NCBI GenBank assembly: GCA_023375785.1
Contig: SZWC01006928.1
Span: forward strand, 22,246-44,410
Direction: 5' to 3'
Length of the DNA stretch: 22,165 bases
DNA from: Penium margaritaceum
Taxonomy: Eukaryota; Streptophyta; Zygnematophyceae; Desmidiales; Peniaceae
Below the pieces are notes generated by a model that was not told the origin of the DNA, did no database searches, and saw only the letters and a program-made list of their open reading frames with translations. The position numbers and the translations under genes were made by a program. Below, piece after piece: positions 12,240-19,965 of this stretch. The stretch's first letter is position 1; each line of letters begins with the position of its first letter.

Positions 12240-12500
12240 GCCCTACTCCAACCCAGCCTCACAGCACTCCAAGTGAAGAGAAGGCTAAGGCACGGCTGCC
12301 GATGTTTTCTTGCAACCTTGAACAAACTCGATGTTGAGGTGAAGAGTGGCGTAACCCTCAAGGGTTGCCAAAATCCCCGCTAAGTTCTTGGACGGGTTTC
12401 AACCTCCACCGGATGGGTTGCCATCCATGTGTGTAGTCTCACACTCCATCCCATTGAAACAAAGGATTGTACCCCCATTCAATCAGTGTGTTGTTTGGGT

Positions 12501-12745
12501 CCAGTAGAACAAGAAGAAGCCAAAAAAATCAAGGAATACCTTAGAAAGGGATGAATTTAACTAAGCTCGTCCCCATTTGGGCTACCATTATTTTTGTAAA
12601 GAAAGATGGAGGTTTGAGGATGTGCGTTAACTACCAAGTGTTAAAGAAAGCCACAAGAAAGAGATGCTACCCACTTCTTCCTCCCCCCATCTCCCCTTGA
12701 TTTATCTACCTTGACAGGCTGACCACTTTGCCCTTGCTATGTGAC
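12501..12745 (+). pseudogene. Ty3/gypsy reverse transcriptase, N-terminal fragment
   Basis: The frame from 12501 reads PVEQEEAKKIKEYLRKG, typical of the RT N-terminus, then meets TGA at 12552-12554 (where the family usually has Trp) and TAA at 12558-12560. After a frameshift near 12570-12575 it continues as IIFVKKDGGLRMCVNYQ and then a degraded YPL stretch. The region around 12730-12750 (LLCDIAG in one frame) could be the start of motif A, but the rest of the palm, including the catalytic YxDD motif, is missing. The fragment is followed at once by an LDLa exon. Confidence 0.8.
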
Positions 12746-12752
12746 ATTGCAG

Positions 12753-12881
12753 GTGTCATGTCCAGGAGGACAATAGTGCACTTCCTCTCGTGCTCTGTGT
12801 AATGGCAAAACGGAATGCAATGATGGAAGTGACGAGTCTCCTGATTTTTGTGCTGCATTTCACTGCTGTGGCATGAATCAG
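12753..12881 (+). pseudogene. LDLa exon 1 of upstream array, in-frame TAG
   Basis: The exon is bounded by an acceptor (TTGCAG ending 12752) and a donor (GTGCGT from 12882); its 129 bases make 43 codons in phase 0 at both ends. It encodes an LDLa module, a small disulfide-bonded calcium-binding fold, with cysteines 2-6 and the acidic NDGSDESPDFC motif. Spacing of the last four cysteines fits the other modules here. TAG at 12774-12776, just before cysteine 3, interrupts it; the aligned exon at 17278 has GAG (Glu) there. The sequence just upstream is retrotransposon RT, so the original upstream intron has been replaced or invaded. Confidence 0.7.
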
Positions 12882-13039
12882 GTGCGTTTCTTGTTTCACT
12901 TCCTTTCTTCTACACTTCCTTCCTCCATGGAGAGCAAGAAAACAAAGAATGCTCAACCAAAGAATGGTTTCCAGTTTTGAAATTTACCTATAAATGTCTT
13001 TGCATTCCTTATGCACAATCTGTAAACGAGGGATGGTAA

Positions 13040-13212
13040 ACCATGTGTCAGTACCGCTGTACCAAACTACCACTCTACTCGAGTATCATGGTACTCGTAC
13101 TGCGGTGATTGAAACTTCTGGCAGGTTAATACCGATACTAATACCAATACCTCATTACCAACGGTAGCAGTAAAGTACCACAGTATCCAATTTGTACCAC
13201 GTCGCATCTTGT
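13040..13212. repeat. GTACC/GGTAC-rich degenerate repeat, left flank
   Basis: Dense short motifs (GTACC, GGTAC, ATACC, GATAC) on both strands with no fixed period. The string AGTACCACAGTATCCAATTT around 13172-13191 is close to one at about 14935-14955 in the same orientation. Together the two blocks bracket the REL-bearing element. Confidence 0.6.
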
Positions 13213-13333
13213 ACCTTCCACTATGAAACTCATTTTTAGGTGAAGAATCGACCACCACGAAAATCCTAAGCTGATTTCACTCGAAACCCACTTCTAAAGT
13301 GCTAAAACCGGTGATCGCAAATACAATCGTGTG

Positions 13334-14790
13334 TTTTTTTAAATTAGAAATTTGATAATAATAAACAATGAAACATGTCGCCCCTGACCGGCACATCTGC
13401 AGGGTATGAATGTCGCCGCAATCATAGCACAATACGGTGAAAATAAAGTGCAACTAAGTACCGGCAAAAACTGGTTCATAGGCACAAAGAATAGAGAGAG
13501 AAAGGGCACTGAGCAACCCCAGTCCATGCGCCAACGGGAGAACATCCTCCTCAGCACGAGGATTTGCAGTTGCATAGTGAACCACACTATGGAACCGGAT
13601 CGCACCACACTGACTGCAGATGCCCGCGATGGAGACCCGTTGCGTGAGGGCAGCGGCAGCCCGCTGGGCCCAACGCTCGAAGACCTCCTCTGGGCAGCGC
13701 CGCAAACCTCGCGCAAGGCAGACCCTGGCTAGGCGGGCCGGAAAAGACCAGAAGTGGTCACCCAGGCCCCCCAGAGTCTCCCAAGCCAGTGGCCGCATCA
13801 GCCGACCAGTCCCTTGCACGGCAATGTACAAGGCCACCTTAGCCTTCTCCGCCGCCGATATTGCCAAGCCAGGACCCGTGGCACGAACCCCGTGGGGGTT
13901 CACAGTGGTGACATCCAGCACCCACATGAGGCCAGACTCAGGATCACTCAGCGTCAGATCCGACCGAGGCTCACCGAGACCACCCGCCTGCAGCCCAACC
14001 GCGCCCCAACTCCCAACCGTGTGAATGAGACGATGCTCCCAGAAGACATCCGCAACCTCGTCCCGGATGGCGTTGTGGACGCGCTGAGTCGCGCCTCCAC
14101 TCCGCCGCCTGGTAATCGCTTCCGGATCAAGACCGTGCACCCCCACCAGTAACAAGTGTGGAAGAGGGTGACCCAGCCAGAGCTCAGCATGTAAACGGAA
14201 GTCTGCTGGGGAAAGATACGGGTGGTCACGCAGGCAGGACGGAGCAGCTTGCATCCAGAGGGTGCTGTCGCTCATCACCGTTGCCTAGCATCGCAGCTAG
14301 GCACGATGCACAGAGCCGCTACGAGAGGTGCATGGACGCCCCCCCCTCAGCACAGCCGCAGCGTCGCTGGTGTAGCTCCTTGAACTCCACAATCCACCCC
14401 TCCCGCCGGAGAGAGTACCACAGCCGGCACATTCTCTGATACAGGCCCGCGGAAGAACTATGCTCCATAGTGTCGACCGAGGGCAGGGCCTAAAGTATAG
14501 GCCGGGGCAGCCCCTCCTACACCCGGTTCCAGTCCGGGGCAAGATGCTCCAAAGTCGCTGCTGGGAGGAAAGGAGTAAACTCCTTGGAGAGGGCAGGAAG
14601 CAGACTGCCCGTCGCACAGGCATAGGCCAGAGGAGCACGGTCCCGCGCCCCCAATAATCCTGCTCCTCGAAAGGCAAAGGGCAGCTAGGACTACAAGCGA
14701 GCCAGGCACTGGAGCTCATAGTCCACAGTCCCCACCTGAGTGGTCGGAGAAACATGCAGAAAGGTGGAGGACCGCCTCCCAGTGAGTTGT
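13334..14790 (-). mobile_element. Fragment of non-LTR retroelement with REL domain
   Basis: A GC-rich insert, unlike its AT-rich surroundings, carries the REL-domain frame on the minus strand. At the minus-strand 3' end, plus-strand T's at 13334-13340 give a short A run, as expected for a 3' tail. No reverse transcriptase palm is present, so this would be a 5'-truncated copy. The upstream limit is approximate: 14297-14780 has an open minus frame, rich in Cys, Ser and Pro, that I cannot match to the family. Confidence 0.55.
13454..14278 (-). pseudogene. REL endonuclease-like domain of a non-LTR retroelement
   Basis: Open for 274 codons. The pattern matches the C-terminal PD-(D/E)xK-like endonuclease region of protist and algal retroelement proteins: FRLHAELWLGHPLP (27-40), VHNAIRDE (67-74), SDLTL (106-110, candidate Asp 107), WVLDVTT (119-125, candidate Asp 122), a Lys at 147 and PLAWETLGGLG (163-173). 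Such domains nick target DNA for target-primed reverse transcription. In relatives a CCHC-like zinc knuckle lies between the LGLPLP-like motif and the HN-RD motif; here that interval (41-66) has no cysteine, so it has probably been lost. The last 50 residues look unlike the family. The frame is intact, but without an RT it is a fragment; I infer non-function. Confidence 0.7.
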
Positions 14791-14809
14791 GTTTTTTGCT
14801 TTGAGTTTG

Positions 14810-14965
14810 AGAGTACCGCGATACCATATCGCGGTATACAAGAGGGTACCCCTCAAGGTGAGTAACGATACCATACCAGTGCCGCAAAAAAGTAACGGTG
14901 TTGCGGTACCACGATACCCCGGTACGCAATCTCTGATACCACAGTACCATTAGTACCGCTTCCAA
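14810..14965. repeat. GTACC/GGTAC-rich degenerate repeat, right flank
   Basis: Same composition as 13040-13212. It includes a hairpin with perfect 9-base arms, TACCGCGAT at 14814-14822 and ATCGCGGTA at 14828-14836, plus repeated GGTACC, GATACC and GGTGTTGCGGTACC-like strings. GATACCACAGTACCATTAGT near 14935 is the direct counterpart of the left-flank string. Confidence 0.6.
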
Positions 14966-15222
14966 TCCTGTTGTAAACTAGAGACAGGTGAAAACCAAGG
15001 AGAGTGTCTCTAAGGATTCAGGAGTACACTCGAACAGGGTGTAATCATGGCAACAGGCTAATGAGCATGCAAATGATTATCTTTTGGTGCATTCTTTGGT
15101 TTTAGTACAGTTTCATCATGTGTAGCAAGATGATTCCCCGTTCCTTTTTGTGCATCACAGCTATAGCCTGAAGCAGTCACACTCCTCCTGGCCTGGTTCC
15201 ATGCTCCACCATTTAATCCCAA

Positions 15223-15463
15223 TTTGTGTGTGTGTGTGCAGGGGGGGGGGGGGGGAGTGTAGGAGTGTGTGTTTCTGTTTGTACGTGTGTGTGTGTGTGC
15301 AGGGGGGGGGGGGGGGAGTGTAGGAGTGTGTGTTTCTGTTTGTACGTGTGTGTGTGTGTGCAGGGGGGGGGGGGGGGAGTGTAGGAGTGTGTGTGTCTGA
15401 ATGTGTGTGTGTGTGTGTGTGAATGCGTGATTCTGTGCGTGGGTGCATGCGCACACGCGCGCG

Positions 15464-15506
<43 letters not shown>

Positions 15507-15540
15507 ATGTGTGTGCATGTGTGTGCGCGCGCGCACGCTC
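15223..15540. repeat. TG tracts with three 61-bp units carrying G15 runs
   Basis: Three units repeat with period 61. Each has exactly 15 consecutive G's (15241-15255, 15302-15316, 15363-15377), preceded by GTGTGCA and followed by AGTGTAGGAGTGTGTG; units one and two share TTTCTGTTTGTACG. A long (TG)n stretch and alternating CG bases (about 15448-15465 and 15525-15545) follow. The long His/Thr/Pro frames on the minus strand are repeat products. Confidence 0.9.
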
Positions 15541-15809
15541 GCTCGCAGGCTATGGGTATGTCAATAGGATGTACCAATCCTTTTATGAAAGGAAGGTGAG
15601 ATGAGCTTGAAAAAATCCAAAAAGAACCCTAAACCGATGTTTGCGAGATGTTTCCAAATGAGCTGATGGAGTGAGCTCACACTTCGGAGAAAAATCACGA
15701 ACAAAGTTTTGCTCATTGAAAAATCTCACATTGGGTGTGGTGCTATGCCTTAGCCTTCTTGGGATGGGCCTTTTCATCCATTTCTGCCACCCCTCTACTC
15801 TCGATGCAC

Positions 15810-15929
15810 GTGTCATGCCCCAGTGGCAAGGCAGGCTACGTGTTGAGGCCCCAGATGTGTGATGGAAAGGAGGACTACACAGATGGCAGCGATGAGAACA
15901 CCAAGTTCTACGGCATCTACAACTGTTAA
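15810..15929 (+). pseudogene. LDLa pseudo-exon: three Cys to Tyr, lost acceptor
   Basis: Starting with GTGTCATGCCCC, nearly the same bases as the 12753 exon, the frame encodes an LDLa module with family spacing. Cysteines 2, 4 and the trailing one remain, but cysteines 3, 5 and 6 are all TAC (Tyr) at 15837-15839, 15876-15878 and 15909-15911. The acidic TDGSDE motif is kept. Where the other exons have CAG before the first codon, this has CAC at 15807-15809, so a normal AG acceptor is missing. TAA follows at 15927-15929. Each canonical disulfide (1-3, 2-5, 4-6) loses a partner, so the fold could not form. Confidence 0.75.
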
Positions 15930-16353
15930 GATGTAGCCGGGGTGGATAGCTTTGATGTGCGTGTAAAATGTAATAGGGCCATATCAATCGGGCCATTTTC
16001 CTAAAAACACATTTTGGAAAATAGATGCTTCTTTTGGCTCAACCGTGCTTTTATTTCAGCTTGGATTGAATGAGAAAGGGGCTTGTGAGTAGTCTTTGTT
16101 TGGACTAGGCATGCAACTCTCAGGGGACAATGAGAATCATTGTAATATGTACCTTTTTTTATGTGTCACTACTCTAGGCAGTTGCAGACGTTTCTGGTAC
16201 CATCTGCCGCCAGTTTATTTGCTGTGAACGAAGATTTCCATCTAGTCATGAAAGTGCCAAGTCTTAGCTGCAATATACAACACTGCTATTAACTGCCTTA
16301 AGGCCCCATTCTGCCATGATTTGAGATTGCCGTGGCCAAAAATCTATGTGCAG

Positions 16354-16518
16354 GTGAAGGTGCCGGATTACGAGCGAATGACAAAGTGTCTAGGTGGTGA
16401 GCCACTGTGCATCAAGAAGGTCTCCCTCTGCAATGGCGAGAAGCATTGCAAAGATGGCAGCGATGAATCGCATGAGTTTTGCAGCAACATTAACTTTTCT
16501 TCTATAAATCCACAGATG
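16354..16518 (+). CDS. LDLa exon, open but with the trailing Cys lost
   Basis: The acceptor is TGTGCAG ending 16353; a GTAAGC donor starts at 16519. The 165 bases give 55 codons, phase 0 at both ends. Cysteines 2-6 are present with the local spacing (x6, x6, x5, x10) and the acidic KDGSDESHEFC motif is intact. The cysteine that in sister exons follows four residues after cysteine 6, and would serve the next module, is TTT (Phe). The exon is longer than its sisters because of about nine extra residues before cysteine 2 and a longer tail. The coding sequence is plausible, but it sits among broken exons, so expression is doubtful. Confidence 0.6.
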
Positions 16519-16932
16519 GTAAGCAAAAATGGTGACCTGATAAGAGAACACAATCATACATTGTTTTGAGCACGTTCTGAGTGGGATTTCAGACCTACCT
16601 TGTACATCCAATGCCATATTCATCTCGTCTGCAAGAAAAGAAGTAAAATATTATTTCTATAATGTGAAGTCACACACGCCCAGTTGGAGTTTTCTCAAGA
16701 TCATTGCAGAGAGATGATGAAGACCCAGTCAGGGGTTGAAGGTAAGTTCCAGTTCATCGGTGTAGAATTCAGATAAAATAATTCTAAAAGCACATAGCCA
16801 GTTTATTGATTTGTTGTCACGCGTGTGAATTTCTCCTTCCAAATCATCACTGGGAGTCTTCACGCCAAATGATAGTTAGGGTCAGCCAAGATTGCCTCTC
16901 TCACAACCTTTTTTTCTCTTCACTCTCTCAAA

Positions 16933-17080
16933 ATGTGTGTATGTGTGTGTATGTGTATGTGTATGTGTGTGTGTGTGTTTGTGTGTGTCTGTATGTGGGT
17001 GTGTGTGCGTGTACACGTGTGCATGTGCGTGTGCCTGTGCATGTGCGTGTGTGCGCGTGCGCGTGTGTGCACACATGTTC
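16933..17080. repeat. TG / GTGCGT microsatellite
   Basis: A (TG)n run interrupted by TATG, CATG and GCGTG variants, ending in GTGCGCGTGCGCGTGTG-like alternating purine-pyrimidine DNA. It lies in the interval between the LDLa exons at 16354 and 17278, probably intronic. Cys/Val frames across it are not genes. Confidence 0.85.
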
Positions 17081-17277
17081 ATACATGCACAGTGCATGTC
17101 ATTGTGTCCATGCCTGTATACATGCATGCTCACAACCACCACGTGAATGCATTCTAACAGATCATGTTTCCGGGCTTATGTATTTAAAACTTTTGATTCT
17201 CCTTGGTATGTTCCATTGCACTCTCGAACTCCACCAAAACTTCACTAGGTCTCAATCCACACAACACGGAATGGCAG

Positions 17278-17448
17278 GTCTCCTAACCTGGACGCCGAGA
17301 GTGCATCTTTGACAGATATCTATGTGACGGGAAGTTTGAATGCCTTGATTTAAGTGACGAGTCTCCTTCATTCTGCTCAAACTTCAACTGCTCCGATACG
17401 ATTGACATGGAGTGTCTGTGGCCTGGTGGCAATGACATCGGATTAAGG
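17278..17448 (+). pseudogene. LDLa exon with TAA at the cysteine-2 codon
   Basis: Using the acceptor GGCAG ending 17277, the exon opens GTC TCC like its sisters (GTG TCA, GTT TCC), but the codon expected to be cysteine 2 is TAA (17284-17286). The rest is a good module: cysteines 3-6, LDLSDESPSFC and the trailing SNFNC. Seven residues later comes another Cys (17413-17415), then 11 more residues before a strong donor GTAAGA at 17449. Read this way the exon has 57 codons in phase 0. An alternative start right at cysteine 3 (TGC 17302) avoids the stop but has a weak acceptor (CGAGAG, no pyrimidine tract). Confidence 0.65.
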
Positions 17449-17691
17449 GTAAGACAATGAATTGGATGATACCTCTTCCGTGCTGAGAATGAGGTGCAAA
17501 TAGGAAACAGGGACTTTTACGTTCTTCCTCCCAACCAACTATCCACTTTTGTTCGCCCTCTCCCAGTTCCATTGTGTGTTCCTTACCCACTATCCCTTTG
17601 CATTTTTTCTAAGGTAACATTTTGCTGTCAAGTAGTAATGAAGTAGTCTAAACATTCATGTGCCACATTCTATCTCGTAAAGGTGATGTCA

Positions 17692-17789
17692 GCCTCTCTC
17701 TCTCTCTCTCTCTCTCTCTTTGTGTGTATGTGTGTGTGTGTGTTTGTGTGTGTATAAGAGAGAGTGTGTGTGTGTATGTGTGTGTGTGT
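17692..17789. repeat. TC then TG compound microsatellite
   Basis: A (CT)n run at about 17694-17719 passes into (TG)n with GAGAGAG interruptions near 17757-17765. It continues directly into the palindromic hexamer tract. It lies in the interval between exons 17278-17448 and 20559-20672. Confidence 0.9.
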
Positions 17790-17930
17790 ATGTACATGTC
17801 CATGGACATGTACATATACATGAACATGTACATGCCCATGTACATGTACATGTACATGTACATGGACATGTACATGTACATGTATATGTACATCTACATG
17901 TACATGTATATGTTTATGCATTCCTATATA
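17790..17930. repeat. Palindromic (ACATGT)n hexamer tract
   Basis: Repeats of TACATG/ACATGT with variants GGACATG, CCCATG and TATATG. The core hexamer is its own reverse complement, so the tract can form cruciforms over most of its length. It decays gradually into TATATG and ATGTTTATG DNA to about 18090. Confidence 0.9.
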
Positions 17931-18895
17931 TACTTACGTATATGTGAATGTATATGTACATTTACATGTTTATGTTTAATTGTATGTTGTTTTAATTTAT
18001 ATGTGTTTATACATATATTTATTGCTCATAAATATATTTATTTGTGCATGTTTAGGTATCTGTGTATGTAAATGTACATGTACGTGGGTTATTGTTTGGG
18101 ATGTGTTCATAGGTATTTTCTATGTTGTCTTATTGAATCTTATCTTAGTTAGTTTTAAATTTTGAGTTCGTGTTTTCCCTTATCCAAGTGCCACATCGTT
18201 TCTTACATACTACATGATCGATGTAGGAAAACGTTATGATTGATTCCTGTTGAGAATTAAGTGCATCTGAATTCTAACGTCCATCTTCATTCCACTACAT
18301 ATCTAGAGTTGAATCAATGGTATTTTTGTATTCAATGTTTTGATTGGAGACCATTATTTATTGAAATTCTTGGAAATCTATGCTGTTTGTGCAAGTACAT
18401 AAAGCATGGTAGATGTTGAGTTTTGCAAATAAAGGGTATTGTTGAGGAGTGGCACAATGTAATTGGAGTGTTGTTTTGGCTGAGCGATCCATCCTAGAAA
18501 CCCCCCCTCTTCCCCGAGGCGCTTCATGGTTTATGGTTGTGTCCTTATGCGTCAGGATCAAAATAGGTGGAGAACGCCAGTCATGTGTTGTGAAATTCAC
18601 GTGCGGCTTCACATGCGCCAGTTTTGAGAGTGTGAGAGCACGCTGACAGTGTTTTATGGAAACGGCCATGTTGGAGATACTCTGGCCAGATTCGGAAGAC
18701 TCCATGGCAATTGCAGCGCAGCAGGATTGGCCGCGAGGAAGCTGGCTAGGCCTGTTTGCCAATCAGCAAAATAGTTTATATTCGTAAATGGATGAGGCAG
18801 GTCGGCCCTACTCTTGATACAAAAACATGGACAGATTCGTGAAATGGCCAATACATAACCTGGTTATGAAAATTGACTAATTTCTAAGGAATTCA
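17931..18895. other. Stretch without recognisable gene
   Basis: AT-rich at first, then of mixed composition. The longest frame is minus 18358-18762 (134 codons); it shows no motif I recognise and no codon pattern that sets it apart. CCAAT at about 18758 is followed some 20 bases on by TTTATATT, which resembles a promoter pair but has no gene at the right distance. No RNA gene seen. Confidence 0.4.
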
Positions 18896-19842
18896 TGTGG
18901 CTGTAGGGTTTGTTCTGCTCGGCGTAACAGTAACTGACATCATTGCATCGATGTTCGACGTGTCCGACAAATCTAGTTTGCCTTCCCCGAGCTCAGCTGC
19001 CCTGTTTGTGCAGTGCTCTAGCGATGCGACGGGAAGTCGTTGCACACGTGTCGCTGACGCCGAGGACAGCGTTGAACGGACGGCGGAAAGTCGGTAGGAG
19101 GCCAGTCGATCGATTTCTTTTCCCTCGCTACCATTTCTCGGATGGGTTTCGCGATGTCAGCATACGAAAGGCCACGCGAACCAAAGCGACGGCGAGCCAA
19201 AGTTCTGAAAAGCCTATGCCGGCTATTTGAAACCCTAGCCAACGCGATGGCATTTAAAGCCTGCCCAATAATGTCCTCCCAAACGAGAACAGGCATCACA
19301 TCAATGCATGAGCGAAACGCATCGCACGATCTGTCCCCTGAACCGTGCACCCAGAGCGCGCTCCAGGTTGGCTCGTGCGCCTTCCAGGTTGCTTGTGGTT
19401 GGCGTCGGTCAGAAATCATCAGCAAAAGCCTACAACCCAGAACCTAAAACTTGCAAGGTTGTTGGCGTCGGTCGGCCTTTCGTTCACAACGTGCCTGCTC
19501 CGTCCCACCTCCAACTATCCAGCCTATCCCACCTCCATCACACCACCTCGCTCTCTGGAGCAGCTCAGGCGATCTTAAACACCTGATGACACCTTAGGGA
19601 GCTCTACGTGAGCCTCAGCGACAAGAAAAGTTTTTTTTCTCCTCATCTCTCCTTGCCAAAGCTGCTCACGGCAAATCATCACGGTGTAACCTGGGTGTGG
19701 TGTCTTTAGCCGAAGGGCCGAAGCTCCGCTTCACATCACCTTCAAGGCTCGAAGCACCCCCTACGCCTTTGGGGCTTGAGCGTTCCCCTACGCCTTTCGG
19801 GCTTGATCATTTGTAACCAACGACTCCTCGTTGCGTGTAGAC
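18896..19842 (+). promoter_or_regulatory. GC-rich block upstream of the LDLa gene, likely promoter/5' UTR
   Basis: A GC-rich island directly upstream of the signal-exon ATG. Two anchors (19050-19079, 19391-19411) match the window's first 450 bases in inverted orientation, and 19136-19166 resembles 1161-1192 in direct orientation (roughly three quarters identical). GAAACCCTAG at about 19228 resembles the plant telo-box. No clear TATA box sits near the ATG. The promoter role is inferred from position and from conservation of non-coding DNA. Several short overlapping frames on both strands are not credible genes. Confidence 0.45.
19758..19808 (+). repeat. 27-bp tandem duplication upstream of the start codon
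   Basis: CCCCTACGCCTTT-GGGCTTGA occurs at 19758 and again at 19785, with period 27 and one or two differences. It ends about 35 bases before the ATG at 19843, in the probable 5' UTR or core promoter. Confidence 0.8.
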
Positions 19843-19965
19843 ATGAGAACGAACTCAGCGCCTCTCGCACCAACTCGGCAGCAGAAGCAGCTGGGGGTGC
19901 TGAAGATTTTGACCATGCTGGCGGCACTCTTGTTGACCGGCTTTCTGGTTGTCGCTGAACCCCAT
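19843..19965 (+). CDS. Exon 1: signal peptide or signal anchor
   Basis: ATG at 19843 opens 41 codons: a polar basic N-terminus (MRTNSAPLAPTRQQKQ), then the hydrophobic core ILTMLAALLLTGFLVVAE (22-39), then PH and a donor GTAAGG at 19966. This ATG fits best because the hydrophobic core follows a short positively charged segment. No small-residue cleavage site stands out, so a type II membrane anchor is as likely as a cleaved signal peptide. The phase-0 end fits every LDLa exon in the window. Confidence 0.6.

Larger units (their letters stand above)
7780..12750 (+). mobile_element. Decayed Ty3/gypsy LTR retrotransposon, 3' truncated
   Basis: In order on the plus strand are an LTR 3' end and PBS (7900-7918), a long leader with a minisatellite, a capsid-like piece of gag, a nucleocapsid zinc-knuckle remnant, an aspartic protease, and the N-terminal part of a reverse transcriptase. 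The order gag-protease-RT is that of LTR elements and the RT residues are of Ty3/gypsy type. RNase H, integrase and the 3' LTR are absent: similarity ends near 12745, directly against an LDLa exon. Stops and frameshifts in every domain show it is dead. The left limit is a guess, because no second LTR is present to define where the 5' LTR starts. Confidence 0.8.

Noticed and set aside
14297..14965. Minus frame of 222 codons upstream of the REL domain
   Set aside because: No match to the upstream part of REL-bearing proteins that I can see, and its start lies in the GTACC repeat. It may be frameshifted element sequence, but I cannot support it as a gene.
15058..15577. Three overlapping minus frames of 107-138 codons rich in His, Thr and Pro
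   Set aside because: They are translations of (CA)n and C15 runs in all three registers, which shows they come from the repeat.
16699..16741. Possible small exon between CATTGCAG and GTAAGT
   Set aside because: Good-looking splice signals, but the 32-base length does not fit the phase-0 pattern, it contains TGA in one frame, and it encodes no part of an LDLa module.
16806..18071. Cys/Val and Met/Tyr-rich frames over the TG and ACATGT tracts
   Set aside because: Low-complexity products of microsatellites, present on both strands.
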